Assembly (NCBI GenBank): GCA_036346255.1
Contig: CM070633.1
Location: 38,517,692 to 38,581,691, forward strand
Origin: Ampelocalamus luodianensis
Lineage: Eukaryota; Streptophyta; Magnoliopsida; Poales; Poaceae
Reading direction: 5' to 3'
DNA: 64,000 nucleotides
The notes below the pieces were generated by a model that saw only the letters and a program-made list of their open reading frames with translations, was not told where the DNA came from and made no database searches. The position numbers and the translations under genes were made by a program. Below, piece by piece: positions 34,787-46,291 of the stretch. Numbering within the stretch: the stretch's first letter is position 1; every line of letters begins with the position of its first letter.

Positions 34787-36762
34787 GCCCACAAGTCAGC
34801 GATCGCAGAAGGTTTCCGACAGATTAAGTGCGACATTTTTATTAATCAATGATTAAGCATTAATGATGTCAACAAGGCGAGTGAAACAGTAGATTGATTT
34901 AAGGAGATTGGGCCCACCGTGGTCGGTGGCCAATAATAATGATTAAGACATAATTAACAGCTAATGATTGGTAATTAATGTGTCCTAATGATCTGATTTA
35001 AAACGGAGCTTCGTGTCGCAAAACCCGAGTGGCTTTGACGGCTTGTCGCGGCGACTCCGGTCACGCGGCGCCCACAAACTATCAAAATGGGTTCGCAATA
35101 GTGTTGCGGACCCAACGATGGTGACTCGCCGCGGTGGAGGTTCGGAACGCCGGCGAGCCGGAAACAAAGATGAAGGCCGACACGGCAAAACACGAAAATA
35201 GCAAATGCTCACTGCACCCAAGGAAGCGAGTGCCATGACTTCTAGGGACTACATAGGAGCTACCTTAACCGAGAGGAGCTCCAAAGATGGCTCGGGAAGA
35301 CTTGAACACGATGAAGTCCACCTTGAGCCAAGAAGATGAAGTGGGAAATGAGGTTCTCGAGCAAAATGAGTGGAACCACATCATTACCACAGCTTCATTA
35401 TAGCTCAAAGAGGCTCCAAAAGCAAGTAATTGCAAAAGAATCACTTAATGGAGTGGAGAAGAAAGGGGGTGAAACCAACCGAAAATCTCCAAACTTAAAA
35501 TTGAGTGATTCTGTGAATGCAACTCAAAATCAAGTTAGGGAAATATAAAGGAGGTTGAGGAGTTCAAAAGGGTGCAAGAAATGTTGGGGATGAACCACTG
35601 ACACCAAGGCCGCCATTGGAGCTCTACTGCCAACAATGGTGTTTTGAGGTGAGGGTGTTCTTGAGCTCAAACACGAGAATAGCTAGGTGTGGTGCAAAGA
35701 ACACCAGGAGGACCTAGGGGAGCCAATTTATAGGAAGGGGATTAGGGTTTCGAGCAAGAACATGAGCCCATGGTGAGCTCGGTTCATGGCGCGTTGTAGA
35801 CCACGAAATGATGGGAGCAAGTGAGCATGGTGACAATGGAGGAGAAAGCTCTGCGCATTAAATGCATTGCGAGAGAGACGTTGACAAAAGCAACGTGGAG
35901 GTGACACATCAACGCCGCCGCCCGTGCTCTCGCTCTCGCCATTACCGCCGTGCGCTCCAAGAAGCAGAGGAGGAAGAAGAATGCAAAGACGAACGGTGAC
36001 CGTCGGATCGAAATGGACGGTCACGATTAAACAAGTTCGCCGGACAATCGATTGCTCTCAAGGATCCGACGGTTGGATTGAGATCCAACGGTCCCAAATG
36101 ATTAACGCAACCGGAGGGTCCGAATGCTCACATGAACGTGGGCGAGCGATTTGAATCCAACGGCGATATCGCGACGCGCGCTTTAAACCGCGCTCGGTGC
36201 GTTAGGTGGTTCAACCAAGTCAAGTGGCTCGGACTCGAGCCCGACTTGAACCCAATGAATAGTGAATTTGGTTTTAGGTTTTTAATTAAGCTGAGACTTT
36301 GAGGATTTATTTGGGGTAGCAAAATAACTCCAAAAATTCTGAAATTTTTACAGGAGCTTGCTGACTGAGACATTGACCTTGTGTAAAATTTTCAGAGAGT
36401 TTTATGCCGCGAATAAACCTCCAAAAATTCTACAAGGCTCTGTTTTAATGTTTGACTGAGAGTCAAACAGGTTTGATCGCCTCTAAAAATATTCAAACAA
36501 TTTCTAAAATTGTGGAATTTTTCAGAGGGGTCACATACCACCACAGAGACTTAGGAAAATATATCCAGAGGATGATCATAAGATTTGACAAGATTGTTTT
36601 TGAAGGAACAGATTTGTATCAAAAGACTTGTGACTTTGCATTTCCATAAGTCTTGTACAATACTTGTGCAATACAAACAGAAACACATGATGTAAGAAAA
36701 AGTTTTAATTTCTACTCATTTTCTTACATTTGAAACACAAGCCCAAAATTTGGGATGTTACA
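34787..36762 (-). mobile_element. RT-3 LTR fragment (module copy 3)
   Basis: Reverse-oriented, matching 30008-31986, and ends GGGATGTTACA. It carries TCCAACGGTC at 36084-36093. Confidence 0.8.
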
Positions 36763-37530
36763 AGCCTCGTCCTAGGTTATGGACACGCTTGGCAAGGTCT
36801 TTCAAGAGTTAGACTACAACCTTTTAAATTAAAACTTGATGGGTGGTACGAATCGTGATTCGTATATGTTGTAGTGACTATTGGGATAGTCACTTCAGTG
36901 GTTACTTGTATGTATCTGTACTTCATCAAGTTACTTTGATAACAAAACAGATTTGCAAACTTGCTTTTAAAATGTATTACATTATTGCAAATAAAATTGG
37001 CTTCATGCGAAATGAGACATATAACCTCCACCTAAATGAGCTTGCATGTAGTTTATGAATAGGTCTGCTATTCCACACGTCAGTCTTGCGGGTACAAAGA
37101 CAATCTTTGTACTCGATTGCTATGCTTAATTGTTTTGTTGCAGAGGAGGAAGGTGAGCTCAAGGGCCTCACTTTTGTGAGTCAGTTGTGGTAGCTATGGG
37201 CGACTAGCTTATGCCTTGGCCGGTTGCCTTGTGGGTGTGTGGCTAACCGGTCGACTTTTGTTCTAGCCATCTTATGGCACTTTTTGCTTCCGCTGTCATT
37301 CTTGTATAATGTTATTTGGCCGGTCGGCTCTCTTTGGTAATAACTTTACTTTATGTCGTTGTTAAACTTAGTGATATATGTTGTATGGAAATGATGTGTA
37401 ATTTTGTGATGATGTGCATATGTTGCAATTCTGGGAAACATATGTCCATCGAGGCTTAAAATGTTTAATTAGTGATGCTAGAACCATTTGGAGGTTAAGT
37501 GTTACTAGTTAAATATTCCGGGTCCTCACA
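36763..37530 (+). mobile_element. RT-2 LTR tail (module copy 3)
   Basis: Third copy, ending GGGTCCTCACA before TTGTG (37531-37535). SL2 TACGAATC-GT-GATTCGTA is at 36847-36864. Confidence 0.85.
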
Positions 37531-37980
37531 TTGTGTTAAATTGATTAGTTAAATCCGTAGTTGCATATCCTGTAGACAAAACATTGATCTCTACTACCTG
37601 AGCCTAGGTTATTTGCTGTGATCAGAGGTCGCTGGATGATCTCTCGTCACTTAGTAGATCCGGGTCAACTTGCTTAGATATGCTTAGCTACCGGTAGAAC
37701 TGGGCGGTTATCGACTTTAGTCGGTAACCTTGATCACACAAAATTTACTACAACTTTATGTTTCAGCATTTCTGCTATGTTTAATTGCAAAATTAAAAAT
37801 GAAAACAAAAATGATTTAGACTTGGGCACAATGGTAAGACTGGTGTGATCTATTGGGTGTGACTGGAAAGGTGCCCGAGTCGCTTAAGGACCGAGTTACT
37901 TGCGCCACCGTGACGAGCATTTTGCGTGCTAACCACACTAGAGTATATGGGACCTCTCTTGACCTAGTACTTTGGCGTGT
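37531..37980 (+). mobile_element. RT-1 LTR segment (module copy 3)
   Basis: Third copy. This one continues logically across RT-4 to 60544 (GGCGTGT then ATTGGCTC), so it is the copy linked to the RT-1 coding region. Confidence 0.8.
37976..37980. repeat. Probable target duplication of RT-4 (CGTGT)
   Basis: CGTGT precedes RT-4. After it, 60544 reads CGTATTGGCTC, whereas the uninterrupted family copy at 1149 reads GGCGTGTATTGGCTC. The right duplication is therefore CGTGT with two bases lost. Confidence 0.6.
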
Positions 37981-39384
37981 TGTGAGGAACCCGGTTTATT
38001 CGGCTTGTACTGTTTAACCATCCACTTGGTCCTAACAGTACAAATCAAATAAACTAAGCCTCTAGATATGTATACTTCCTGCACTGCAGATACACACCTG
38101 CTACAAAATCATGCATCAATTCCATTCATACACATAGAGCCAAGCAAAAGCAACAAATCGAAAGACATAGGTAATATAAATAGAGTTATTATGTAAGAGA
38201 GGCCAACTGGCCCGAAAGACATACACGTAAGTAAATACACAGCGAAGCAAATGGCCATAAGATGGCAATAACAAAAGCCAATCGGTGTGCCTTTACCCAC
38301 AAGGCAACCAACCGGACCACCAAGCTAATCGTCCCAAACAAAGGCAAGCAACACAGCTCACAAAAGTGAGGCCCTTGGGGCTCACCTTCTTCCTCTGCAA
38401 CAATTTATATTAAGCAAAGCGATGAGTACAAAACTTGTTTTTGTACTGCAAGACCGACGTGTGAGATAACAGAACTATAATTAGCTACATGCAAGCTTTA
38501 TTTAAGTGGATGAGGCTCGACTTATTTTCAAAGATAAAGCAAGTTTTCATTTGCAATAAGGTAATAGATTCTAAGCAAGTTTGCAATTAACTTTTAATGT
38601 TCACATAAAGAGACAATAATAACAATAGGTAGATGACAACACTAACCTAGAAGTGACTAACCCATAGTCACTACAACAATAGCATGAAGTACCCCTTCAT
38701 ACCACCCATGTCAAATTTAAGTTTTTAAAAGGTTGTAGTCTAGTTCTTGTGGGAAATAACCAAGCGTGTCCATAACCTAGGACGAGGCTATTCGAATAGT
38801 TTTAACCTGCGGGGGTGTACCAATGTACCCACACGATAGACCGCCTTTCCACCACCACGGTTAGCATACTTCCTTTGTATGCAGGCACGCTAAGTCTACA
38901 AGACGCTTCCAATGGACGATGCTAATTAAGAGCCGCAACCCACGGGAGAAGGATACATTAGACAGCCTAACCGACAGCTAATGCTCCTCGCACACCACAA
39001 ACACACACACGCACACACCCACCGACCAGCTCATAATTAGCACCTCCCAAAGTACTTAGTCAAGAGAGGTCCCATATCCCCTCGTGTGGTTAGCACGCAC
39101 AATTGCTTGGATCAATGGCACAAGTAACTCGGTCCTTAGGGACTTAGGCACCATTCCAATCACACCCAAAAGATCACACCAACATACCATTGTGCCCAAG
39201 CCAAGATATAATTTTTGTTTTGAGTTTTTGATTTGTGTTGGTAAAACACAAGGTTGGGCATAATGGAATAATAATAGCATTTGTGTGATCAAAATCACCG
39301 ACTAAGTCGATGATCGCCCAATACTACCGATAACTAGGCATGGCTACAATATTCATTCAGTAATCTACTAAGTGATAAGAGTTC
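37981..39384 (-). mobile_element. RT-4 3' LTR (left copy), first part
   Basis: Starts TGTGAGGAACCCGG and is interrupted after AGTTC by RT-5. It continues at 48764. The uninterrupted counterpart is 55412-56815. Confidence 0.85.
39380..39384. repeat. Target site duplication AGTTC, left of RT-5
   Basis: AGTTC is repeated at 48764-48768. The empty site is visible at about 56808 (GATAAGAGTTCATCCATCG). Confidence 0.9.
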
Positions 39385-41054
39385 TGTAATACCTCGCTTT
39401 CATTTAGGAGTTTTCGTTCAAATCGAGTTTAAAATTCACAATTTCGACGCTTAGCCGATTCTTCCGTTTTTGGCCCGGCCTTGGCCAACAAGCCCAAAAG
39501 GAGGCCTTGTGGGCCAAGGGGGCTGACTTGAGCCCAAGGGGGCAGCCGTGGGGCCCAAGCCCACTAAGGGCCGGCCATAGGGGCCTTTAGGGGCGGCTGA
39601 AAACCCTAGCTCCCACCCCTTCCACCTCTCCCTTGTGCAGCCGCCACTTTCACCTTCCCTCCTTCTTGTGCGCCACCTCCAGCAGGGTGCCGCCTTCCTC
39701 CTCCCCATTGGTGCTGCCCCAAGGTCCCGGAGTCGCGCCCCTTCTCCCGGAGTTTTCCTCGGTGTAGAGCCCTCGCTGCCGGCCTCCCGCTGCTTTTGGT
39801 GGTGTTTAGCAGGGTTCAGATCAAGGAGGCCGGGATCTTCACCACGGTTCGATCGCCGTGCTCCTGGGCGCTCCAAGGGTAATGTATCTCGGTTGGGGTT
39901 GGTGGTTTGGTCGAGGGAGAGGAAACGAATAGAATTGCTTGGATCAATGTCGGTCTGCTGTAGATAGCAATCTGTCCAGTATGTTGCGTGGACTGTTTCG
40001 TGACTTTAGATGCCGAATCAGGAGTTTGGGTCTCCTGGAGAGTTGTAGGTCTTGTTCTTAGCTTTCGGTGGCCGCCAAGATCACCTCATTCCGACTTTCG
40101 AGTCAAAAGTTATGATAGATTTATTATCTGCTGTCCAGAATCCTGACGAGAAATAGCAGTCTCTGTATAGGTTGATTTATGGCCTAGTTAGAGGGTGATT
40201 CAGAGGTCTTGCCCATAACAAATTTTGAAGGTGATATCACTAGCTTTCAGGATTGATAAAGAACACCTCATTTGGATTTATAGATCAAAGTTATGCACTT
40301 TTCTTTGTGACTGTCCAGATTGTATGTCAGTCTGTCCAGTTTGTATGTCAGTTTCTATCTTTAATTTTGACCCGTGTGCCACTTTTTGTTAAAGACAATA
40401 TATGAATGTCGTACAACTAGGTTATTGTAGATAATTTCATAACCTTTTCAGATTGTTAAAGAACGTCCAATTTGGAGTTGTACAACAAAAGTTATGGATA
40501 TTTTAATTTAGCCGATATTTCTGTCTATTAATTCAGTCAACAGATTTGAGCCGTGGGCCAAATTTTATTAGAGGCAAAATCTGAACTGTTGCCCAACCAG
40601 AGTATTGTAGATATGTCAGTTAAGAATTCATGGAAATTGGTCTCACCTCATTCCGAGTTCCAGACCAATAGATATGTCAATTACCGTGCTGCTGTCCAGA
40701 ATTAAGTTATGTCAGAAATTGTTGATTTCATTTTAAGTTTTGTATTAATGACTAGAGTCATCGTGAAGCAGTGTTTAGCATCGATTAGTAGTGTTGGGTA
40801 TATTATGTCCTTATTGAAATTATTTTACTTGTTTAGAGGTGAAGCCTCGGGTTTAGAGTATCACTTTTGTCGACTAACGCGTCGCATCGTGGAAGGCAAG
40901 TACATTGCCACCCTTAATGATTGTGATTGATGAATGTTTATATGGTCATGCTGTGATTTGGTATGATACGAGAGAAGATGGATTGTCTATGTTCTTTCAT
41001 ATGTGTTGAATCCATGTTTTGTTATCATGTCTTTCAATATTCGTGATTTCATTC

Positions 41055-41320
41055 TATGCATTCATTATGCATGTTTCATCCACTAAAGTGGATTGCAAGT
41101 CCCACCATTCCAATGTGGCAGTGTTGGACATTGTCATGTCCCGCCCACGGGAGTGGATTTGAAAGACCCATTAATTCCAGAATGGGCATGTAAGACCCAT
41201 TAACTCCAAGATGGGCAATGTTGGACACCGTGATGAAACGTTCTTCATATCGGAAGTGGATCCCGCATTTTTGTTAAGATGCGGGCTTGAGGAACACCGA
41301 CGGGTGTTTCACCATGCTAT
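41055..41320 (+). other. Run of about eight consecutive hairpins in the RT-5 LTR
   Basis: Stems seen in this copy or its partner at 47958-48220: ATGCAT/ATGCAT; ATCCAC-GAAA-GTGGAT; CCCAC/GTGGG; CCAC-GGGA-GTGG; CCCAT/ATGGG twice; CCGTATGA/TCATACGG; CCCGCAT/ATGCGGG; AACACC/GGTGTT. Two have GNRA-type tetraloops. Confidence 0.7.
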
Positions 41321-41642
41321 ACTGCATATATGCATGTGTGCAGTCCATTCCTTTGATTTTGAGCATTCATATCATGTTTTCATTTGTAATCAGCCAGATG
41401 TGATCGAACTCGATGATGAGTTTGTCTTATTCATATTGAATGATTATCTTATTGATAATCGTATTTGCTGAGTCATGGACTCACTCTTGCGTTGTTTGTT
41501 TATTTTAGGTAACCCCGATGTTGGCTCTTGGGAGGAGTAGACACGCACTACTTGTTCACAACATCAAATTCATGTTCAAGTCTAAATTTTAGTTCCATAT
41601 TTCATTCGTTAACGATGAACTCGTAATAATTAAATTATAATT

Positions 41643-41754
41643 GGAGAAGGAAGGATACCTTCTCCACCGGATGTTGATTTATTACTGCGTGTGAACCTTC
41701 TTTATTGATGTTCATGTTAAATAACTTAGAAGGTGAAGGAAGGATACCTTCACC
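41643..41754 (+). other. Twin hairpins with identical AAGGATA loops
   Basis: Hairpin one: GGAGAAGG (41643-41650), loop AAGGATA, CCTTCTCC (41658-41665). Hairpin two: GGTGAAGG (41732-41739), loop AAGGATA, CCTTCACC (41747-41754). The third base pair is A-T in one and T-A in the other. Both are kept in the 3' LTR (48534-48556 and 48621-48643). Confidence 0.85.
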
Positions 41755-41876
41755 ATGTCCTGCTTATCTTAATGTCGTCTTTAGTTGATATACTTGTTTC
41801 AAGTTCTTCCGCTTTATGGATGTATGTTAGATGTTTTAGGTGACATCTTGGCTTCCGTGATAGCCGTGGTGTTACA

Positions 41877-41898
41877 GATTGGTATCGTAGCGGGCTTT
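41877..41898 (+). other. RT-5 primer binding site (degraded)
   Basis: GATTGGTATCGTAGCGGG follows the LTR directly. It resembles TTGGTATCAGAGC, the tRNA-iMet site, with the core altered. Confidence 0.6.
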
Positions 41899-44800
41899 AG
41901 GTCCGTGGTTAATAGACGAACATTAAAATGACACACTGCGTACGTAGGTGGGGTTGAAAATTACATTGCTTCCGCAATATCATTATTATGTTTCATTTTT
42001 TGAGCAATTGTTGAATTGCTTCGCACTATCATCCTTGTTGGTAATATATGATCCGCTATGATATTCAATATCTATGAACTAATAATATGATTGTCATGAG
42101 ATGATCCTATATATTCATAGTTGAGTATTTCGTGAGGCGTGATGTTATCAAATGATAAGAAGTGGAGGTCGTGGTTATTACTCGATTCACTGAGTTACAC
42201 CATCGTCACGAACGTGGTTAGAGGAGTAGTTACCAGAGTACCATAGTTTCGTGTTAAGCGTGAGTTGCTTTAGAAAGTTGTTCTCTTTCTTGATTTCGAA
42301 TTTGGCAATTCTTGTCCGTGGTGGTTGATGAACTTCTCCGGATTTGTGGTCCATGATAGTTATGGTTTTCCATAGATCCTCTTGGTTCTCTCAAACAAAT
42401 ATTGTCTTTCAACCGTTGAGTTGTTTCTACTACTTGTGATCGTTGTCAATTGGCAAGATTGATGTTTTCTTGGTTGCTCCTTCTTTCTCATTGAAAAGAA
42501 TGACTCATTTACTCATTTGATAACTTGATTAGTGAAGAGTTTTCATCAGAAGTTCGTTGTTTGGGAAAGCTTTGGCTTTATGTGTTTCTTTGGATTACTT
42601 GACGTTGAGGTTTGAAGTCTCTCTTTGTCAGAGTAAGGTGTTAGAATCCTTTGTGATGTCTTGCCATGCTTAAATTGAGAATTTATGATTAAGCGAATAA
42701 ATTGTTATGATATGAGTTACCAAGTTGGGTTATTAGCATAGTGCAAATCAATTACTCTTAACTACCATCCATGGAAGTGAAACTGATTAATTTGATATGT
42801 CCTTGTATTTGATTCATGGTGTATGTTAAATAAAGATCACAATATCTATTCGTAACCTATAGATCTTACATAAGAGCTAGATTTATCTATTTCCTAGTAT
42901 GCTAAAATTGTTGAAACTTGTATAAAGTACCGATGGTGTGTGTGTATCGATTCATGAAACCTTGTTCATAGGAAATTATGTTAGTGAATCTTTAATCATG
43001 TTTTGAAATGATTTCTGAACAAAGGTGAAATGTGAATCTATGTTTATATTTGGTTATGTGATTGCAAATGGAATTAGTACCGTATGTATACACATGGTTA
43101 GTACAATCATCAATTGTTAATGAGCGCTGAAGAAGTGTTGAGCAACACCAACAATTGAGTAGATGAATTTCGTAAGTAGTCTTTGTTAGCGTGCCTTGTG
43201 ATATTGTTATTGCTTAGCATAAACTTGTTATGATAAATTTGTTTCAACCTTGTGGTTTGTGTTCCCTTTGGGAAGTTTTAGGATGGAGTAATAAAGTTTG
43301 ATGATTCTTGGTACTATGTATGTTGTCGATGTTATTAAATAGTCAAAAATGTGATAATGAGGTTAATTCTCGTAGTAATTTGATCACCCATGGTGATATT
43401 TCCTAAATGATCAAATTTCAGAATTTGTAGTCATGATCTTTTGGGGGTTCAGGCTTTATGTGGTAAATGAAGTTTATCGAGTAACGATATGTTACAATGT
43501 TGCAATGGTTCTTCAGTGATGCAAGTGTTTCGATTTTGAATACTTATTTGTTCTTATCTCATAAGGTTTGATATTCTCTTCTTGTGAGGCTTATGCGTTC
43601 AATCTGTGGACTCCACTTATGTTCTGTGAGTTCATTGCTTAATTGGTTTCTTCTCTTGGTCCCATGTTCAAGTCACGAGTGGTGGATGAGTTTTCTAGTT
43701 GGTGAAAATCGCTTCCATTTGTCTCTTCTTCGAGAAAGAATCAACTCATTCTTTTCACGTGGGTCTTTTGAAGTGTTTTCTAATTGTTGTTGTGAAATTG
43801 ATGTTAATACCCATAGTAATTTGATCGCCTCTTGGTGATATCGTTCAGATGTGAATACTTCAAGTTTAGCTGTGATATTTTCTTTGAGCTCTTAAATCAT
43901 CCGTAACTGAAATTATTTTAAATAAATTAAGGTATTGGATTGTCCCGATGCTTCTTAAGAGATTTGTGTGGTTTAACTCTAAAGGCTCTTTGGTTTGAGT
44001 TGGCAACGCGAGGTTGCAACCAAAGAAGTTATGTTGGTTCCTTTAAGAGGAGAATAATCTACTTGCTTTTCGCAAATCAGAATTGGAAATGTTTGAGTTT
44101 GGTATTTGAGATTATTTGGATCTCATGTTTCTTGTGTAGTTGAACTGCTCAATAAATATAACGTATGGAAGAATTTTTATTGGTTCTTAATTAGTCCTTG
44201 TGGTTTGGACTAAAGACCTTATCTTGTTCTTTGTGGCAAAGTGATGTTAGTCAAAGAATTAATTACAAAGTGTTAAAGGAGAGAGTGCATTATGAATATT
44301 TGAGAATTGAGTCAAGTTTTGTAACTTGTGGTTATTTGAATTGTTCATAAACTTTTGCTCTTTTCACTCGTGGAGTGGTCGAGTTTCAATCGCAATGTCA
44401 TTCTTCTTGTTGGTGGTTATTTGCTATTCCTTTTCGAGGATGTGCACTCCACGTGAACTCAATTTTCGCTTTCCTGCATCTTCGTTACAGATTATTTCTT
44501 TTGGTCTCGTGCTCACCGTGAATGATAACATTTTCCCGTGTTGTGAAATTTGTTCTTGTTCGCTCTTTCTTTTGAGAAAGGATCAACCGTTTTGTCTTTG
44601 AAAGTTTTACAACTCGTTTGTTGTTGTTTGTTTGGTGGTGGTTAATTGATTGTAGGGGTGAGATTTTGCTACCCACTATTGGAGGAGTAATAGAAGATGA
44701 GTTGGTTTTGACCGAATCTCTTGGAGGAAGTTGATTCGGATGGAATGTTTGGTTTCGAGATAAAATCGTATATTGTCCGACTAAGTAGGACCTATGGTAT

Positions 44801-45840
44801 AGTGTAGTTCCGAACCTTGGTTCATGTTGAAATGTTGGGGATTATCAAATGTATGGAAATCGTAATCAATTTTATACAAGAATACTATTGAAAGTATCGC
44901 GATGTGGTATGAGTGATTCTGATGATGTCAATGAGTGAGTATGTCGGAATTGTGGGGATCATAGAGATTTAATCCGATGATTTCACTATTTGTTATAAGA
45001 GGAATTCGTTGTAGAGGTCTCTGAGGTTAAATTTGGGCTTTCTGTTTTCATGCTAAACTTTTGGTCACCCAAAGGTTGGTGTGTAGAGGAGATAGAAAAC
45101 TGGAGTATTCTGAGTAGTGGAATGATTGTCGATAGAACCCTTTGTTGTAGTTCATGAGCTGGTGTACTGAAAATTTTGATGTGATATTCTTGAAAGTTGG
45201 AGGTGATGAGATTGCATGGGTTTTGAGGGCTTTGGTGCCTTCTATCAAATTAATGTCATCAATTGAAGGAGTGGTCCAGAGTGTTCAGTGGAATCAATAG
45301 AGTCTCTCCACAAAGGTGTGGATGATGTATTTCGTTTAAACCTAATTTGAGGATGTTAAATTAAGAGGTTTGAGCCCTGTGGTATGCGATGAATTCAATT
45401 CCAATGTCTCGAGAGAAATTTTATTCCTAAAAGAGGAATTGAGAAAAGGATGTTTCCTTGGGTATTGAAGCGCTTTCTTGTTACTCATTTGAGCTTTATG
45501 TTGTTGATCGTGTCTTCGCATTGTGAGTTGGTGTTGTGTTGGCATGTTTGCTTCTTTCCAATTCAGCAAAACAAAAGAAGTATTTGGTTTGAGCATTCAA
45601 GTGATCTCCCTTTGGCTTTCGTGGACGTTTTTAAAATTGCCACTTGGAAAGTGGAAAGGTTTTCTTGATAAAACTCGATTTGGATTTTACTCTTGCACTC
45701 CAGTTGGTAACGATAGTTGTGACGTGAATCTTTCTTATTCGGATATGTTTTGCTTGGAAAAGAGTTTCGATAGTGTGTTTTACGTTAAAGGAGGTGATCC
45801 TTGCTTTAGTGAAAAGTTCGATTGAAAGGTGGAACACGAA
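41899..45840 (+). other. RT-5 interior, no coding capacity recognised
   Basis: About 3.9 kb of AT-rich sequence. The ORFs are short (67-91 aa) and lie in all frames; none shows capsid, protease, RT or RNase H motifs on either strand. Together with two intact LTRs and a clean target duplication this is the LARD pattern: a large non-autonomous derivative moved by proteins from a partner element. No partner was identified; its LTR ends are of the TGTAA...TTACA type like RT-1 to RT-4. Confidence 0.6.
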
Positions 45841-46030
45841 GTTTCGTGTTCTTCGTGCTTGTCGTGTGGTTCGTTTCAATGGGAAGGTTAACCCAAGGTA
45901 CATTGGGTTGTTTTCGCTAGTTGGCGACGCCGGGATCTGCTCGGGTCCATGCGTGGTACGTAACGCCTTGTATGTTATCGTGTTGGGTGAGTACCGAGAT
46001 CCGAGTTTGAGCTTTCGCTTGCGCCGTTGA
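45841..46030 (+). pseudogene. pol: Integrase C-terminal remnant in RT-5
   Basis: One frame reads VRFNGKVNPRYIGLFSLVGD, close to the KGKLNPRYIGPFEI motif of the integrase GPF/Y region, and ends VIVLGEYRDPSLSF, like the SMLRKYVRDPSHV stretch that follows it in Del/Tekay elements. Everything upstream of it in pol is unrecognisable. It suggests that RT-5 descends from a full Ty3/gypsy element. It lies about 260 bases from the 3' LTR, as expected. Confidence 0.5.
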
Positions 46031-46291
46031 CCATCGAGTGAGATCTTACCTTCAGTTTTCTCCGATGAGTGTACCGAAGTACCGGGTTGAGTGTTAGTTC
46101 GCACGCCGCGTTACGTCGTTGTGTTGTGGTATTTTCACCGAGGAGATGCTACTTGGGAAGTTGGAGTTTCGTGTGCTTGAGTTTTAACTTGTTGTTCACA
46201 ACGGCACGTGGTTACCGTTGTTTGTTCTCGCCGTGGTTGTTCTTTCTCTAAAGTGTGTTTAGATTCGGCCTAACTCACATTATGGGAAGAA
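46031..46291 (+). other. RT-5 region before the 3' LTR, with weak polypurine tract
   Basis: No gene. The last bases ATGGGAAGAA (46282-46291) are purine-rich and abut the LTR, so they are the probable plus-strand primer. Confidence 0.5.

Larger units (their letters stand above)
39385..41876 (+). mobile_element. RT-5 5' LTR (2492 bp)
   Basis: TGTAATACCTCG ... GTGGTGTTACA. Regions in order: a GGCC-rich palindromic patch (about 39480-39590); a CT-rich and GC-rich part; degenerate repeats of about 185 bp marked by CTGTCCAG (39972, 40131, 40311, 40332, 40692); a run of hairpins (41055-41320); a GGTAACCCCGA block shared with the other LTR families (41509); and twin hairpins (41643-41754). An ORF across 39635-39967 differs in frame between LTR copies and is not coding. 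Confidence 0.9.

Noticed and set aside
39635..39967. ORF recurring in every RT-5 LTR copy
   Set aside because: The open frame differs between copies at 18022, 39635 and 46351 because of indels, so the amino-acid sequence is not conserved; only the DNA is.
41055..41320. CRISPR-like array
   Set aside because: The repeated units are hairpins of differing sequence with no constant repeat or uniform spacer, and the setting is a plant LTR.
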